In this document: positions 35,534 through 42,582 of the stretch, in pieces
Numbering within the stretch: the first letter of the stretch is position 1
Layout: every line of letters begins with the position of its first letter
NCBI GenBank assembly: GCA_024709425.1
Contig: JANJWS010000019.1
Span: forward strand, 1-42,582
Direction: 5' to 3'
Length of the DNA stretch: 42,582 nucleotides
Origin: Thiobacillus sp.
GTDB lineage: Bacteria > Pseudomonadota > Gammaproteobacteria > Burkholderiales > Thiobacillaceae
Notes under the pieces: model-generated
What the model was told of the DNA's origin: nothing
What the model saw: the letters and a program-made list of their open reading frames with translations, nothing else
The model's database searches: none
Made by a program: the position numbers and the translations under genes

Positions 35534-37188
35534 GGCATGGTCACGGGCCGTTCGAGTTTGCGGATGCGTGCCTCGGTAGCAACGGCGTCGACCTGCCAGT
35601 CTTCCTGTTGCTCGATGACCGTGGGTTTGATGAGGATCACCAGCTCGCTCTTCAGCGTGCTCTGCCGCGTGTTGCCAAACAGGTAGCCCAGCAGCGGAAT
35701 GTTGCCCAGACCGGGAATGCGGTTGGCACCGCCATCGAATGCCTGTTTCATCATGCCGCCGATGGCGACGATGCGGCCATCCTCGACCTGCACGACGCTG
35801 TCGGTCTCGGACACCGCGCTCGAGGCAAGCGGCAGTTTGAGGGTCGAATTGACCCCCGCCTCGATGGTCTTGACCTTCTCGGTCACCACGCTGACCGACG
35901 GCCGTACATGCAGCGTGATGCGGCCGCCTTCGTCTATCTGCGGGGTGACGTCGAGTGCGATACCTGAGAAGAAGGGCTGCAGGGTCACGCTTGGCGTCGT
36001 GGTGGTTCCGGCGCCACCGGTATTGGTGGTGGTCGACACCTCGGTGACGAAGAAGTCGTCGGTGCCGACCTTGAGCACGGCCTTCTGGTTGTTGAGCGCA
36101 GCGATCCGCGGACTCGACAGCACGTGCACGCTACCCTGGGTCTCGAGGAAATCGATGAGCGCAGCGAAGCTCCTGGTCTGGAACGCGAGGCCGAAAATGC
36201 CACCGGCCGTCCCCGATGCGGCCGGCATGCCGGCGCCAAGCACGCCGCCGAGCGTGCCACTGGCGTCGCCGGTGACGAAGTTGAAATTCGTCGTGTTGGC
36301 GCCGCCGGACCACTTGTGCTGGCCGTCCTGCAGCACGGCCCAGTTGATGCCGGTCTGGAAGCCATCCTTCAGCTGCACTTCGAGAATCTTGGCCTCCAGC
36401 ATGACCTGGCGCTCGACGGCGAGCGCGGTGGCCCTGAGGAAGCGCTCGACGTCGCGCATCACATGCGGCGCGGCCTTCACCACGACAACACCCGACTGCG
36501 GGCTAACGATCACCTTGCCCGCTTCGCCGGCGATGGTCTCGAGGGCCATCTTCAGCTCGCCCCAGAAATCGGAATTGAGCGCAGTGCTGACCTTGCTGGT
36601 CTCCAGTGCCTGCTGCGCCGAACCGCCACTTCCGCCCGAGCTGCCGCCGTTATTGCCTGCGCTGCTGACCGATCCCGAGATCACGCGGGTGTCGGATGCC
36701 CCCACACGCTTGCCGGCGAGATAGTTGACCTTGAAGATACGGGTCTGCGGGGTAAGCGGATGCACCACCACGCGCGTGCCGTCGATGGCATAGTCGTAAC
36801 CGTAGAGGTCGCGGATCGACGCCAGCGCCTCCGGCACGGTCACGTTCTTCAGATTGGCGGAGAGGGCGCCCGACACCTCGGGATGCACGAGGATGCTGTA
36901 GCGCGTGCCCGAGACCATCGCCATGAACACATCCCGTGCGGGAGCCCCGTTGACCGCGAGGTCGAAGCGCGTTTCCGGTGGTTCGACCGGCGCCTTGGGC
37001 AGTTCCAGCGCCAGGGGCGGCAGCAGCGCGGCACGCGCCTGGGCATCGGTCATGGGCTGTGCGGCAGGCTGCGCCGCGCGCGCGATTTCCTCGTGGATCG
37101 CCTGTTGCGCCACACGCGGGGTGAGTGGGCCAGCGCACGCCGCGAACAGCAGCGGTGCGGCAAGGGGAAGGATCCAAGACTTGTTCAT
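35530..37188 (-). CDS. mshL: MSHA secretin MshL
   Basis: 552 aa outer-membrane secretin. Lipoprotein signal with lipobox FAAC at residue 18. Periplasmic domains include the STN-type region SGALSANLKNVTVPEALASIRDLYGYDYAI near 115-145. The secretin core runs from about KTIEAGVNSTLKLPLA back to VQLKDGFQTGINWAVL, with the pore signature GGMMKQAFDGGANRIPGLGNIPLLGYLF and a C-terminal VILIKPTVI. It forms the gate for the pilus. A Gly/Ser-rich loop (SSAGNNGGSSGGSGG) lies in the middle. Confidence 0.95.
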   Translation of the reverse strand: MNKSWILPLAAPLLFAACAGPLTPRVAQQAIHEEIARAAQPAAQPMTDAQARAALLPPLALELPKAPVEPPETRFDLAVNGAPARDVFMAMVSGTRYSILVHPEVSGALSANLKNVTVPEALASIRDLYGYDYAIDGTRVVVHPLTPQTRIFKVNYLAGKRVGASDTRVISGSVSSAGNNGGSSGGSGGSAQQALETSKVSTALNSDFWGELKMALETIAGEAGKVIVSPQSGVVVVKAAPHVMRDVERFLRATALAVERQVMLEAKILEVQLKDGFQTGINWAVLQDGQHKWSGGANTTNFNFVTGDASGTLGGVLGAGMPAASGTAGGIFGLAFQTRSFAALIDFLETQGSVHVLSSPRIAALNNQKAVLKVGTDDFFVTEVSTTTNTGGAGTTTTPSVTLQPFFSGIALDVTPQIDEGGRITLHVRPSVSVVTEKVKTIEAGVNSTLKLPLASSAVSETDSVVQVEDGRIVAIGGMMKQAFDGGANRIPGLGNIPLLGYLFGNTRQSTLKSELVILIKPTVIEQQEDWQVDAVATEARIRKLERPVTMP

Positions 37189-37210
37189 CCGAACGTTCTC
37201 CTGATGGTCA

Positions 37211-37525
37211 TTACCTGCGCGGCCGCGTCTCGGCCTCCGGATGGAGCTTCAGCACGGTGGTTTCGCCACCCCGGTGCAGCACGACCTCGGTTTCGCCGAT
37301 GCGCACGACGCGGGCGTCCTGATAGCGCCCACCCGTCTTGACCACCTGCCCGCCGATGATGGCGATGCGATGCGTGCCGCTGCTGCGGATGGCGGTGAGC
37401 GCCGGCACGGGCCGTGCCTCCGTGGCGGCGGCCACGACCGGTGGTGCGGTCGGGTCCGGCAAGGCAGCGTATCCGGGGAATGACACCAGTGCGAGCAGAA
37501 CGGGCGGGATCATACGCGCAACCAT
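37211..37525 (-). CDS. mshK: MSHA biogenesis protein MshK
   Basis: 104 aa small periplasmic protein. Signal peptide ends SFPGYA; the mature part begins LPDPTAPP, like the pilot/PilP-type proteins of type IV and type II systems, and contains GGQVVKTGGRYQDARVVRIGETEVVL. An excellent ribosome site GGAGG lies 6 nt before ATG at 37525; ATG at 37513 is a possible second start. It overlaps mshJ by 16 bp and is followed 22 bp later by mshL. It probably links inner-membrane parts to the secretin. Confidence 0.85.
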   Translation of the reverse strand: MVARMIPPVLLALVSFPGYAALPDPTAPPVVAAATEARPVPALTAIRSSGTHRIAIIGGQVVKTGGRYQDARVVRIGETEVVLHRGGETTVLKLHPEAETRPRR

Positions 37526-38163
37526 GCTTCCTCCAGGCTCAGGGTATGGACGGTTAGCACGAGCGTCAGTACCGGGCGACCCGCCGCGTCGAGGTGCGCC
37601 TCGACCCAGTTGAAGCGCCAGGGCAGCGATTCCAGCCGTTCCAGATAAGCGACCAGTTCCCCGTAGTGCCCGGCAAGGGTGATTTCGAAACCATGCCGCC
37701 AGATGCCGGGCGGGGCGCCCGCATCCCCCCCGGGTTGCAGCGGCTGCGGTTCGAGCGACCTGAAGCCGGCCACCCGCACGCCGGGGCCGCCCCGCGCCAC
37801 TTCGCGCAGCACCTGCGGCATGCGCTCGGGTGGTACCAGCGCCCGCATGCGCTGTTCGAGCGCGGCGTCGAGCTCGGCAAGCCGCGCCTCATGGGCCCCG
37901 AGTGCGGCACGCGACGCCTCGTCCGGGTCACGCCCGCCGTGCGCGGCGAACGCCGCCTGCCGGACTGCGATCTCTGCGAGCGCGGCATCCGCTGCCTGCA
38001 GGCGCGCCTGTGCGTTGGCACGGCGTGCCTGCACGGGATCGATCAGCAGCAGTTGCACCAGCGCCAGCAGCACCACCACCAGCGCGGCGAACACGAACAG
38101 GCGTTCGCGCAGGCTCATCGTGTCGACGCGCGTGCGAAGCTTGCGCAGGTTTTCAGCGTTCAT
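37510..38163 (-). CDS. mshJ: MSHA biogenesis protein MshJ (PilO/GspM-like)
   Basis: 217 aa from ATG at 38163 (MNAENLRKLRTRVDTMSLRERL). One N-terminal transmembrane helix (FVFAALVVVLLALVQLLLI), a coiled-coil segment (ARLQAADAALAEIAVRQAAFA) and a ferredoxin-like C-terminal region with EITLAGHYGELVAYLERLESLPWRFNW. Such proteins pair with PilN-like partners in the inner membrane platform. A run of seven C on the plus strand lies near 37725. The ORF overlaps the upstream gene by 11 bp. Confidence 0.88.
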   Translation of the reverse strand: MNAENLRKLRTRVDTMSLRERLFVFAALVVVLLALVQLLLIDPVQARRANAQARLQAADAALAEIAVRQAAFAAHGGRDPDEASRAALGAHEARLAELDAALEQRMRALVPPERMPQVLREVARGGPGVRVAGFRSLEPQPLQPGGDAGAPPGIWRHGFEITLAGHYGELVAYLERLESLPWRFNWVEAHLDAAGRPVLTLVLTVHTLSLEEAWLRV

Positions 38164-38782
38164 CGGCGACCTCCCCCACATCCCTCGCCGGCAGGCCGGC
38201 CGTGAGGGAGAACTCCACCTGAGTGCCGGCACCCGGTTCCACCTTGGCGGGGCCGGCCTGCATGCCGGCGAAGCTCATGCCGGCGAATGGCGCCTGCCGG
38301 CCGAGCCGGTCGAGATAGCGGGTGAGCAACCCGGCCTCCAATGCCGACCCCTTGAGCACGAGGTGATCGGGCGCCAGGGTGAAGGCATTCAGCCACACGC
38401 CCTCGACACGGCCGTTGGCAAGCGCGCGCATGCGCGGGGCGAAACCGGTCGATGTGGCATCGAGGGTGCCGCCGAGGGTATCAAGGAGCGCCTGTCGCTC
38501 GGCGACACGGGCCTCCGCCGCGCGCACGCGCTCGGCGAGCAGCACGCTGGCAGGGCGCGCCGCGGCGGCGGCCTGCCGGTCCAGCATCTGCTGCGCCGCA
38601 GCCTGCCGGGCTTCGCGTTCGACCGCCTGCGCTTCGACCACGGAGGCGCGCGTGTGCAGCCAGCCGGTCCAGGCGAGCGCGACGGCGAGCGCGAAACCGG
38701 CACCGAGCACCATCTCGCGCAGGCCAAAGGCGTAACGCTTCTTCAGCAGCAGCGGATTGATGAGGTTGATCTGCTGGCTCAT
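38153..38782 (-). CDS. PilN-like platform protein (MshI2 type)
   Basis: 209 aa from ATG at 38782. Starts MSQQINLINPLLLKKRYAFGLREM, the PilN signature, followed by a transmembrane helix (VLGAGFALAVALAWTGWL), a coiled coil (about 45-100) and a fimbrial-assembly domain containing VWLNAFTLAPDHLVLKGSALEAGLLTRYLDRL. It is the inner-membrane partner of MshI and MshJ. Its ATG overlaps the mshI stop. Confidence 0.85.
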   Translation of the reverse strand: MSQQINLINPLLLKKRYAFGLREMVLGAGFALAVALAWTGWLHTRASVVEAQAVEREARQAAAQQMLDRQAAAAARPASVLLAERVRAAEARVAERQALLDTLGGTLDATSTGFAPRMRALANGRVEGVWLNAFTLAPDHLVLKGSALEAGLLTRYLDRLGRQAPFAGMSFAGMQAGPAKVEPGAGTQVEFSLTAGLPARDVGEVADER

Positions 38783-39687
38783 GGCTGGGTGTCTTCCATG
38801 CGCAGGGCCGCACCGATGGCATGGAAGCACGATGCCGGCACCGCAGCCGGATCGGGCAGCGCGCTCATGTCGACGACTTCCGGCAAGGCCAGCACCTCGA
38901 CCGGCAAGGCCAGGTTCGCGGCCAGACCGGCACCCAGGCGATCGACCTGCGGAAGCGGTGCGAGCAGCAGGCGATCGACCGGGACGCCACCGAACTGGCG
39001 GTCGAAATGGTCGAGGGTGCGCTGGATTTCCAGCGTGGGGCGTTCGAGGATGGCCGACAGATCGCTGCTGTCGAGGATCGCCGGGTTGACCCCCAGCGTG
39101 CGCGCCATGCACAGCTCGCCGTCCAGCGAAAGCGTGAGCAGCCCGCCGGATTCGATGAAGGAAAACACGGCCAGCGCGCGACCGGGTTTTTCCAGCCGCG
39201 CCGCGACGTTGCGCTGTGCAGTTTCGAGGATGTCGATGACCTTGAGGTCGACGCCCGCCGCAAGCGCGAGTGCCGTCTCGTCCGCCAGCAGCGTATTGCG
39301 CGCGGCGACGGCGAACAGCTGACGCACGTGAGTGAGATGCTCGGGTTGCGGCACGGCCAGCACGTCGAACGTGCCATCGTCGGCATGAAAATCGAGCTGA
39401 TCCTGGATCTGCCAGCGCACCGCGGATTTGAGTTCCTCGGGCGGCACGTTGGGCGCATCGACCAGGCGCAGCCGGTAGTCGCCCGGGCGCAGCACGAGGC
39501 TCACCGGCCCCTTGCCGTGCAGGCTTGCCAGTGCCTCACGCCACTTCTCGCCGTCCACCGCGATCTCGCCCGCGGCAAGCAGTCTCGGCACCGGCGTGCG
39601 CCGGTCGACGCGCGCGTAGGCGATGCGACCTTGCAGGCGCAGATACGCGGTAAAGCCGCTTTGGCCGGTTCGACGAAAGGAAAACAT
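38779..39687 (-). CDS. mshI: MSHA biogenesis protein MshI (PilM-like)
   Basis: 302 aa cytoplasmic actin-like protein. Begins MFSFRRTGQSGFTAYLRLQG; contains VSLVLRPGDYRLRLVDAPNVPPEELKSAVRWQIQDQLDF and VKVIDILETAQRNVAARLEKPG-type region typical of MshI. PilM-like proteins bind the N-terminus of the PilN-like partner and the assembly ATPase. It is the first gene of the mshI-N operon, with a good promoter just upstream. Confidence 0.9.
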   Translation of the reverse strand: MFSFRRTGQSGFTAYLRLQGRIAYARVDRRTPVPRLLAAGEIAVDGEKWREALASLHGKGPVSLVLRPGDYRLRLVDAPNVPPEELKSAVRWQIQDQLDFHADDGTFDVLAVPQPEHLTHVRQLFAVAARNTLLADETALALAAGVDLKVIDILETAQRNVAARLEKPGRALAVFSFIESGGLLTLSLDGELCMARTLGVNPAILDSSDLSAILERPTLEIQRTLDHFDRQFGGVPVDRLLLAPLPQVDRLGAGLAANLALPVEVLALPEVVDMSALPDPAAVPASCFHAIGAALRMEDTQP

Positions 39688-39722
39688 GAAAGATTTCCGC
39701 TAAGCCCTTAAAACTCAAACAA

Positions 39723-39767
39723 ATAGTACAGCGAAACCCTACCCGGGCAAGCACATGTGGTGCCCGG
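39723..39767 (-). promoter_or_regulatory. Promoter of the msh operon with overlapping dyad
   Basis: Minus strand: TTGCCC, 16-bp spacer, TACTAT (-10 at 39723-39728), with the -10 about 36 bp before the mshI ATG. The -35 lies inside an inverted repeat CCGGGCA / TGCCCGG (39743-39767) whose loop contains the palindrome CACATGTG, so a regulator could bind there. Confidence 0.5.
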
Positions 39768-39811
39768 TGCGCCAGGAAATTTGCTGGCCTGTGTCATTCT
39801 GCTCACAGCCG

Positions 39812-42574
39812 TCAATACAGCTCCCGCATGTAGATCAGCGGCCGGCTGCCGCGGTGCAGACCGAAACTGGCGCGCGCATTCGGGTCGTTGTTCCACGCGC
39901 TGCCCGGTTGCCACTTGCCCTGCAGATACGCCTTGCCAGCACCCGTTGCCACGCAGGTCGTGCCACCGGCCGGGTCCACGCCCAGATCGACACACAAATC
40001 GACACTGCCGCTGTTGCCGGCACCCGGCGCCGCCAGGCGCAGACTGCCGATGCCGCCGACGAAGTTGATGATCGCCGGACTGACGGACGTTTCACCACTG
40101 TCCAGCTGCTTCTGGTAATTGCCCAATCCGATGCTGGCGCTCGCAAGCGCGGTGCAGCTGTCGTCGCTGTGGGTGACGAACTGGGCGCCATCCCAGTATT
40201 GCAGACGGATCGGGATCGGCAGACCGAGTAGTTCGGAACCATGCGCGTTGACCAGGCGCAAGCGGCCAAAGCGGATTCTGGTCTGCCCCACCTCGGCATG
40301 ATCGCTGCCGCCCACGTCCATATCGAAGCTGCCGAGCGTGACACCATCGGCATCGACCGGTGCGATGCCGACCTTCATGGCGTCGAAGGGACCGTCGCGG
40401 TCGGCACCGCGCAGAAAGCCCAGTGTGGCGGTGGCCGGCAGCACGCCATGGCTCCAGCTGCCGCTGATGCCCCCTCCACTGTCCACCCGCAAGGTGAGCG
40501 GGGTCGCGCCGTCAAGATAGGCGAAACCGAAGGCGGCCGGTATCGGCGACCCGGTGACCAGTTTGGCGAAAGCGCCGCTGTAGTTCTGCAGGGTGGCGCT
40601 ACCGGCACCCCGCGCGGTCAGGGCGAACGCGACCTGGAACGGCTCGTCCATGTACGTGAAGCTGGAAGCCGGCACACAGGCAGGCACGATATCGGTGCGG
40701 TTGGTGATTGACGCGCCGGAAAGCGTGAAATGGTCCGGGTAGAAGCGGCCCACGTTGGCGCTCGGTGTGCCCGTCACGTTCCCCGTGCCCAGATAGTCCG
40801 CATCGGCCACGCTGGGCAGCAGCGTGATGATGCCGACTTCGTTCCACGCGAGCGCGGTCCGTTCCGCCTCACCCGAGTTGAAGTCTGTACCGGCGATGAT
40901 GCCATTGTCGAGCACAGGGTTCTCGGTGAGTCCGAGGCCGGGCACCAGCACGGATACCAGCTTCACACCCTCCGGTGCGATCTCCTTGCCATAGTTGGGG
41001 GTTGCGGCGCCGCCCTGGGCAATGGCGGTGACGGTGGCCGTGAATGGCGCGCCGGCCTTGATGAAGGCGGCGCCGGTAGCGTCGGTGGCGGCGGGATTGG
41101 CGACACCGTCCGCGGTACGCTTGATGTCGGTGACGGTGAAACCATGCGGGCGCACGACGAAGGCATTGCTGGTGCCCAGCATGGAATCGGTGCCGCCGAG
41201 GAGGTAACGCGCGGACAGGCTGATGGCGCCAACGTCGGCATAGTTCTGGGTGAACGTGGCGGTCGAATTGGTGCCGAAGTCGAGCGTCACCGGCGTGTAG
41301 GCGGAAACGCCGCTCGCCGGGTTGGCCGCGATGGGCGTGGCGTCGATCGCCACCTGTTTGCCGGCGCAGGTCGTCGGATTGACGCACTGCGAGGCCATGC
41401 CGACGGAGACGCTGCCGGTGAAGAGCCCGGTGCAGGCAGCGGAGCTGTCAGCCTTCTTCACCGCCTGGATCGTCAGGGTTCCGGACGTCGCGCCCGCGGT
41501 CTGCGTGGGAATCGCCGAGAAGATGAAACCCGTGTCGGCGAAGACATGGCTGCACGTCGCCGTGGCACCAACATAGCACTGGGTCGGATTGGCGGCGAGC
41601 GGCGACGTCGCGACGGCGCCGAGGGTGACCGTCGACGGCGTGGTCACGGCGAGCTGCGCGGTGGTGCTGCCGGTGAAGGTGATCGGGTTGGTGCTCCAGC
41701 CGGCAGGCGACAGCGTCACCGTCGTTGCGCTGCCGGTATACAGGGTGCTGCATAGGGCGTCGGCACAGGCCTTCACGGTGACATCCGAAGGCGTGCAGGT
41801 GAGTCCACTGCCGGTGTGCTCGAGGCGGACGTGATCGAGACCGCCACCCGGCTTCAGCGCGACGAGCGCGCCGATGTTCGCGCCGGCGCTGCCAGCCGTC
41901 GCGGTCTTCGTGCCGGTCGATCCGGCCACGGCTTGCACGGTGTCGGCGGCTTCGATGGCGACGCCGTTCGGGCCGGCCGAGGTCGCCGCGTCGTGACGTT
42001 CCGTCATGCCCCCTGGCGGGGTGAAACTCGTCACCGTACCCGTCGCGAAGAAGCCGACGACCATCGTATTGGCGACCGTGGTCGTGACGGTGTTCGCCGT
42101 CACCGCGGTCGAACTGGCATTGCTGCGGGTCGACCACACATCGATCGGGTCGGCGGCGTCGACGCCGCGGTACACGGCGATGCCGCCCGTCATGCGCTGG
42201 TTGGAGCTGAGGGTAAACGTGTAGCTCGCCGGCTCCGTCGCGCCGGCGATGCGATAGTAGATCGCCTGCCGAAGGATGGTTCCATTCGTGCCCTGCAGGA
42301 TCCCGGTCCACCCGGCCGGCGCGGTGATGGTGACCCCGGTTCCGCCGCGCACGGCGATCTGCGCAAGCATGAGGTCACCCGCCGCCACGCCGCCGGGTAC
42401 ACCCACGGTGACGCTGCTGGTCGGCGCCCCGCTGGCGGGAACGGTCGCCGAGCCGACGAAGGTGATCGCGGCCTGGAGCGGCCAGACCAGCACGAGCATG
42501 GCCACCAACGCGAGCGCGCGGGCCCAGCCGCCAGCGCGGCAAGGGGTGCGGGGTTCGGAGGAACGGGCACTCAT
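39812..42574 (-). CDS. MshQ-like large surface protein (DUF6701 C-terminus)
   Basis: 920 aa. Signal peptide ends WPLQA before AITFVGSA. Residues about 38-245 form a repeat-like adhesin domain (GDLMLAQIAVRGG, YYRIAGATEPASYTF, GGIAVYRGVD) that is common in secreted and phage-tail proteins but is not the usual laminin-G-like region of MshQ. From about GLDHVRLEHTGSGLTCTPSDVTVKACADALCSTLY the rest follows MshQ, with many Cys-containing beta units and the DUF6701 tail (FYPDHFTLSG, DEPFQVAFALTARG, LRFGRLRLVNAHGSELLGLPIPIRLQYW). MshQ proteins sit beside MSHA pilus genes and are probably adhesins. The ATG is 8 bp from the window end, so the start rests on the signal peptide only. The stop is 124 bp before mshI. 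Confidence 0.85.
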   Translation of the reverse strand: MSARSSEPRTPCRAGGWARALALVAMLVLVWPLQAAITFVGSATVPASGAPTSSVTVGVPGGVAAGDLMLAQIAVRGGTGVTITAPAGWTGILQGTNGTILRQAIYYRIAGATEPASYTFTLSSNQRMTGGIAVYRGVDAADPIDVWSTRSNASSTAVTANTVTTTVANTMVVGFFATGTVTSFTPPGGMTERHDAATSAGPNGVAIEAADTVQAVAGSTGTKTATAGSAGANIGALVALKPGGGLDHVRLEHTGSGLTCTPSDVTVKACADALCSTLYTGSATTVTLSPAGWSTNPITFTGSTTAQLAVTTPSTVTLGAVATSPLAANPTQCYVGATATCSHVFADTGFIFSAIPTQTAGATSGTLTIQAVKKADSSAACTGLFTGSVSVGMASQCVNPTTCAGKQVAIDATPIAANPASGVSAYTPVTLDFGTNSTATFTQNYADVGAISLSARYLLGGTDSMLGTSNAFVVRPHGFTVTDIKRTADGVANPAATDATGAAFIKAGAPFTATVTAIAQGGAATPNYGKEIAPEGVKLVSVLVPGLGLTENPVLDNGIIAGTDFNSGEAERTALAWNEVGIITLLPSVADADYLGTGNVTGTPSANVGRFYPDHFTLSGASITNRTDIVPACVPASSFTYMDEPFQVAFALTARGAGSATLQNYSGAFAKLVTGSPIPAAFGFAYLDGATPLTLRVDSGGGISGSWSHGVLPATATLGFLRGADRDGPFDAMKVGIAPVDADGVTLGSFDMDVGGSDHAEVGQTRIRFGRLRLVNAHGSELLGLPIPIRLQYWDGAQFVTHSDDSCTALASASIGLGNYQKQLDSGETSVSPAIINFVGGIGSLRLAAPGAGNSGSVDLCVDLGVDPAGGTTCVATGAGKAYLQGKWQPGSAWNNDPNARASFGLHRGSRPLIYMRELY

Positions 42575-42582
42575 TTCGCGAA

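Overview
The window looks like chromosome of a GC-rich betaproteobacterium close to Thiobacillus (Nitrosomonadales/Hydrogenophilales type). This is an inference from gene content: a betaproteobacterial proteasome homologue (BPH), the argD-argF-argG cluster, PEP-CTERM proteins, and an MSHA-type locus joined to type IV minor pilin genes. I could not run any database search.

Layout. (1) 1-1336: the end of an integrative element that extends off the left edge. A minus-strand tyrosine recombinase is followed by a 3' fragment of a tRNA-Thr(TGT), the probable att site. (2) 1362-4479: minus-strand operon of a small zinc-ribbon-like membrane protein, sensor kinase pilS and regulator pilR. (3) 4705-8471: plus-strand run of three PEP-CTERM surface proteins (the first two are diverged paralogues), then a WcaJ-type sugar-phosphate transferase that starts exopolysaccharide synthesis. 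(4) 8782-9018: a tiny Ala/Pro-rich lipoprotein with its own promoter and terminator. (5) 9063-12291: minus-strand rmuC-mtfA-aminotransferase operon with ATGA overlaps. (6) 12527-18126: minus-strand argD-argF-DUF2283-argG-ppnP-BPH-yajQ-DJ-1 series with a leader hairpin before argD; rpsT lies upstream with its own terminator. (7) 18787-26165: plus-strand murJ, then ribF-ileS-lspA-fkpB-ispH. ileS carries an in-frame insert made of a short tandem repeat.

(8) 26197-42574: a 16 kb minus-strand pilus block. Read in transcription order it is an mshQ-like adhesin, mshI, a pilN-like gene, mshJ, mshK, mshL, mshM and mshN, then fimT/U, pilV, pilW, pilX, pilY1, a small pilY2-position gene and pilE. This joins an MSHA-type assembly machine (PilM/N/O-like proteins, secretin, AAA ATPase, TPR protein) to the minor pilin/PilY1 priming set. 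The usual mshE, mshG and major pilin genes are not in the window. mshN is split into two frames exactly at a run of ten G on its coding strand; losing one G would restore a 362-residue protein, so this is a candidate phase-variable switch (or a sequencing error).

I found no convincing wholly new multi-gene system. The best leads are the G10 tract in mshN, the BPH peptidase inside an arginine operon, the heptamer-repeat insert in ileS, the tRNA-bounded island edge, and the chimeric MshQ-like adhesin.
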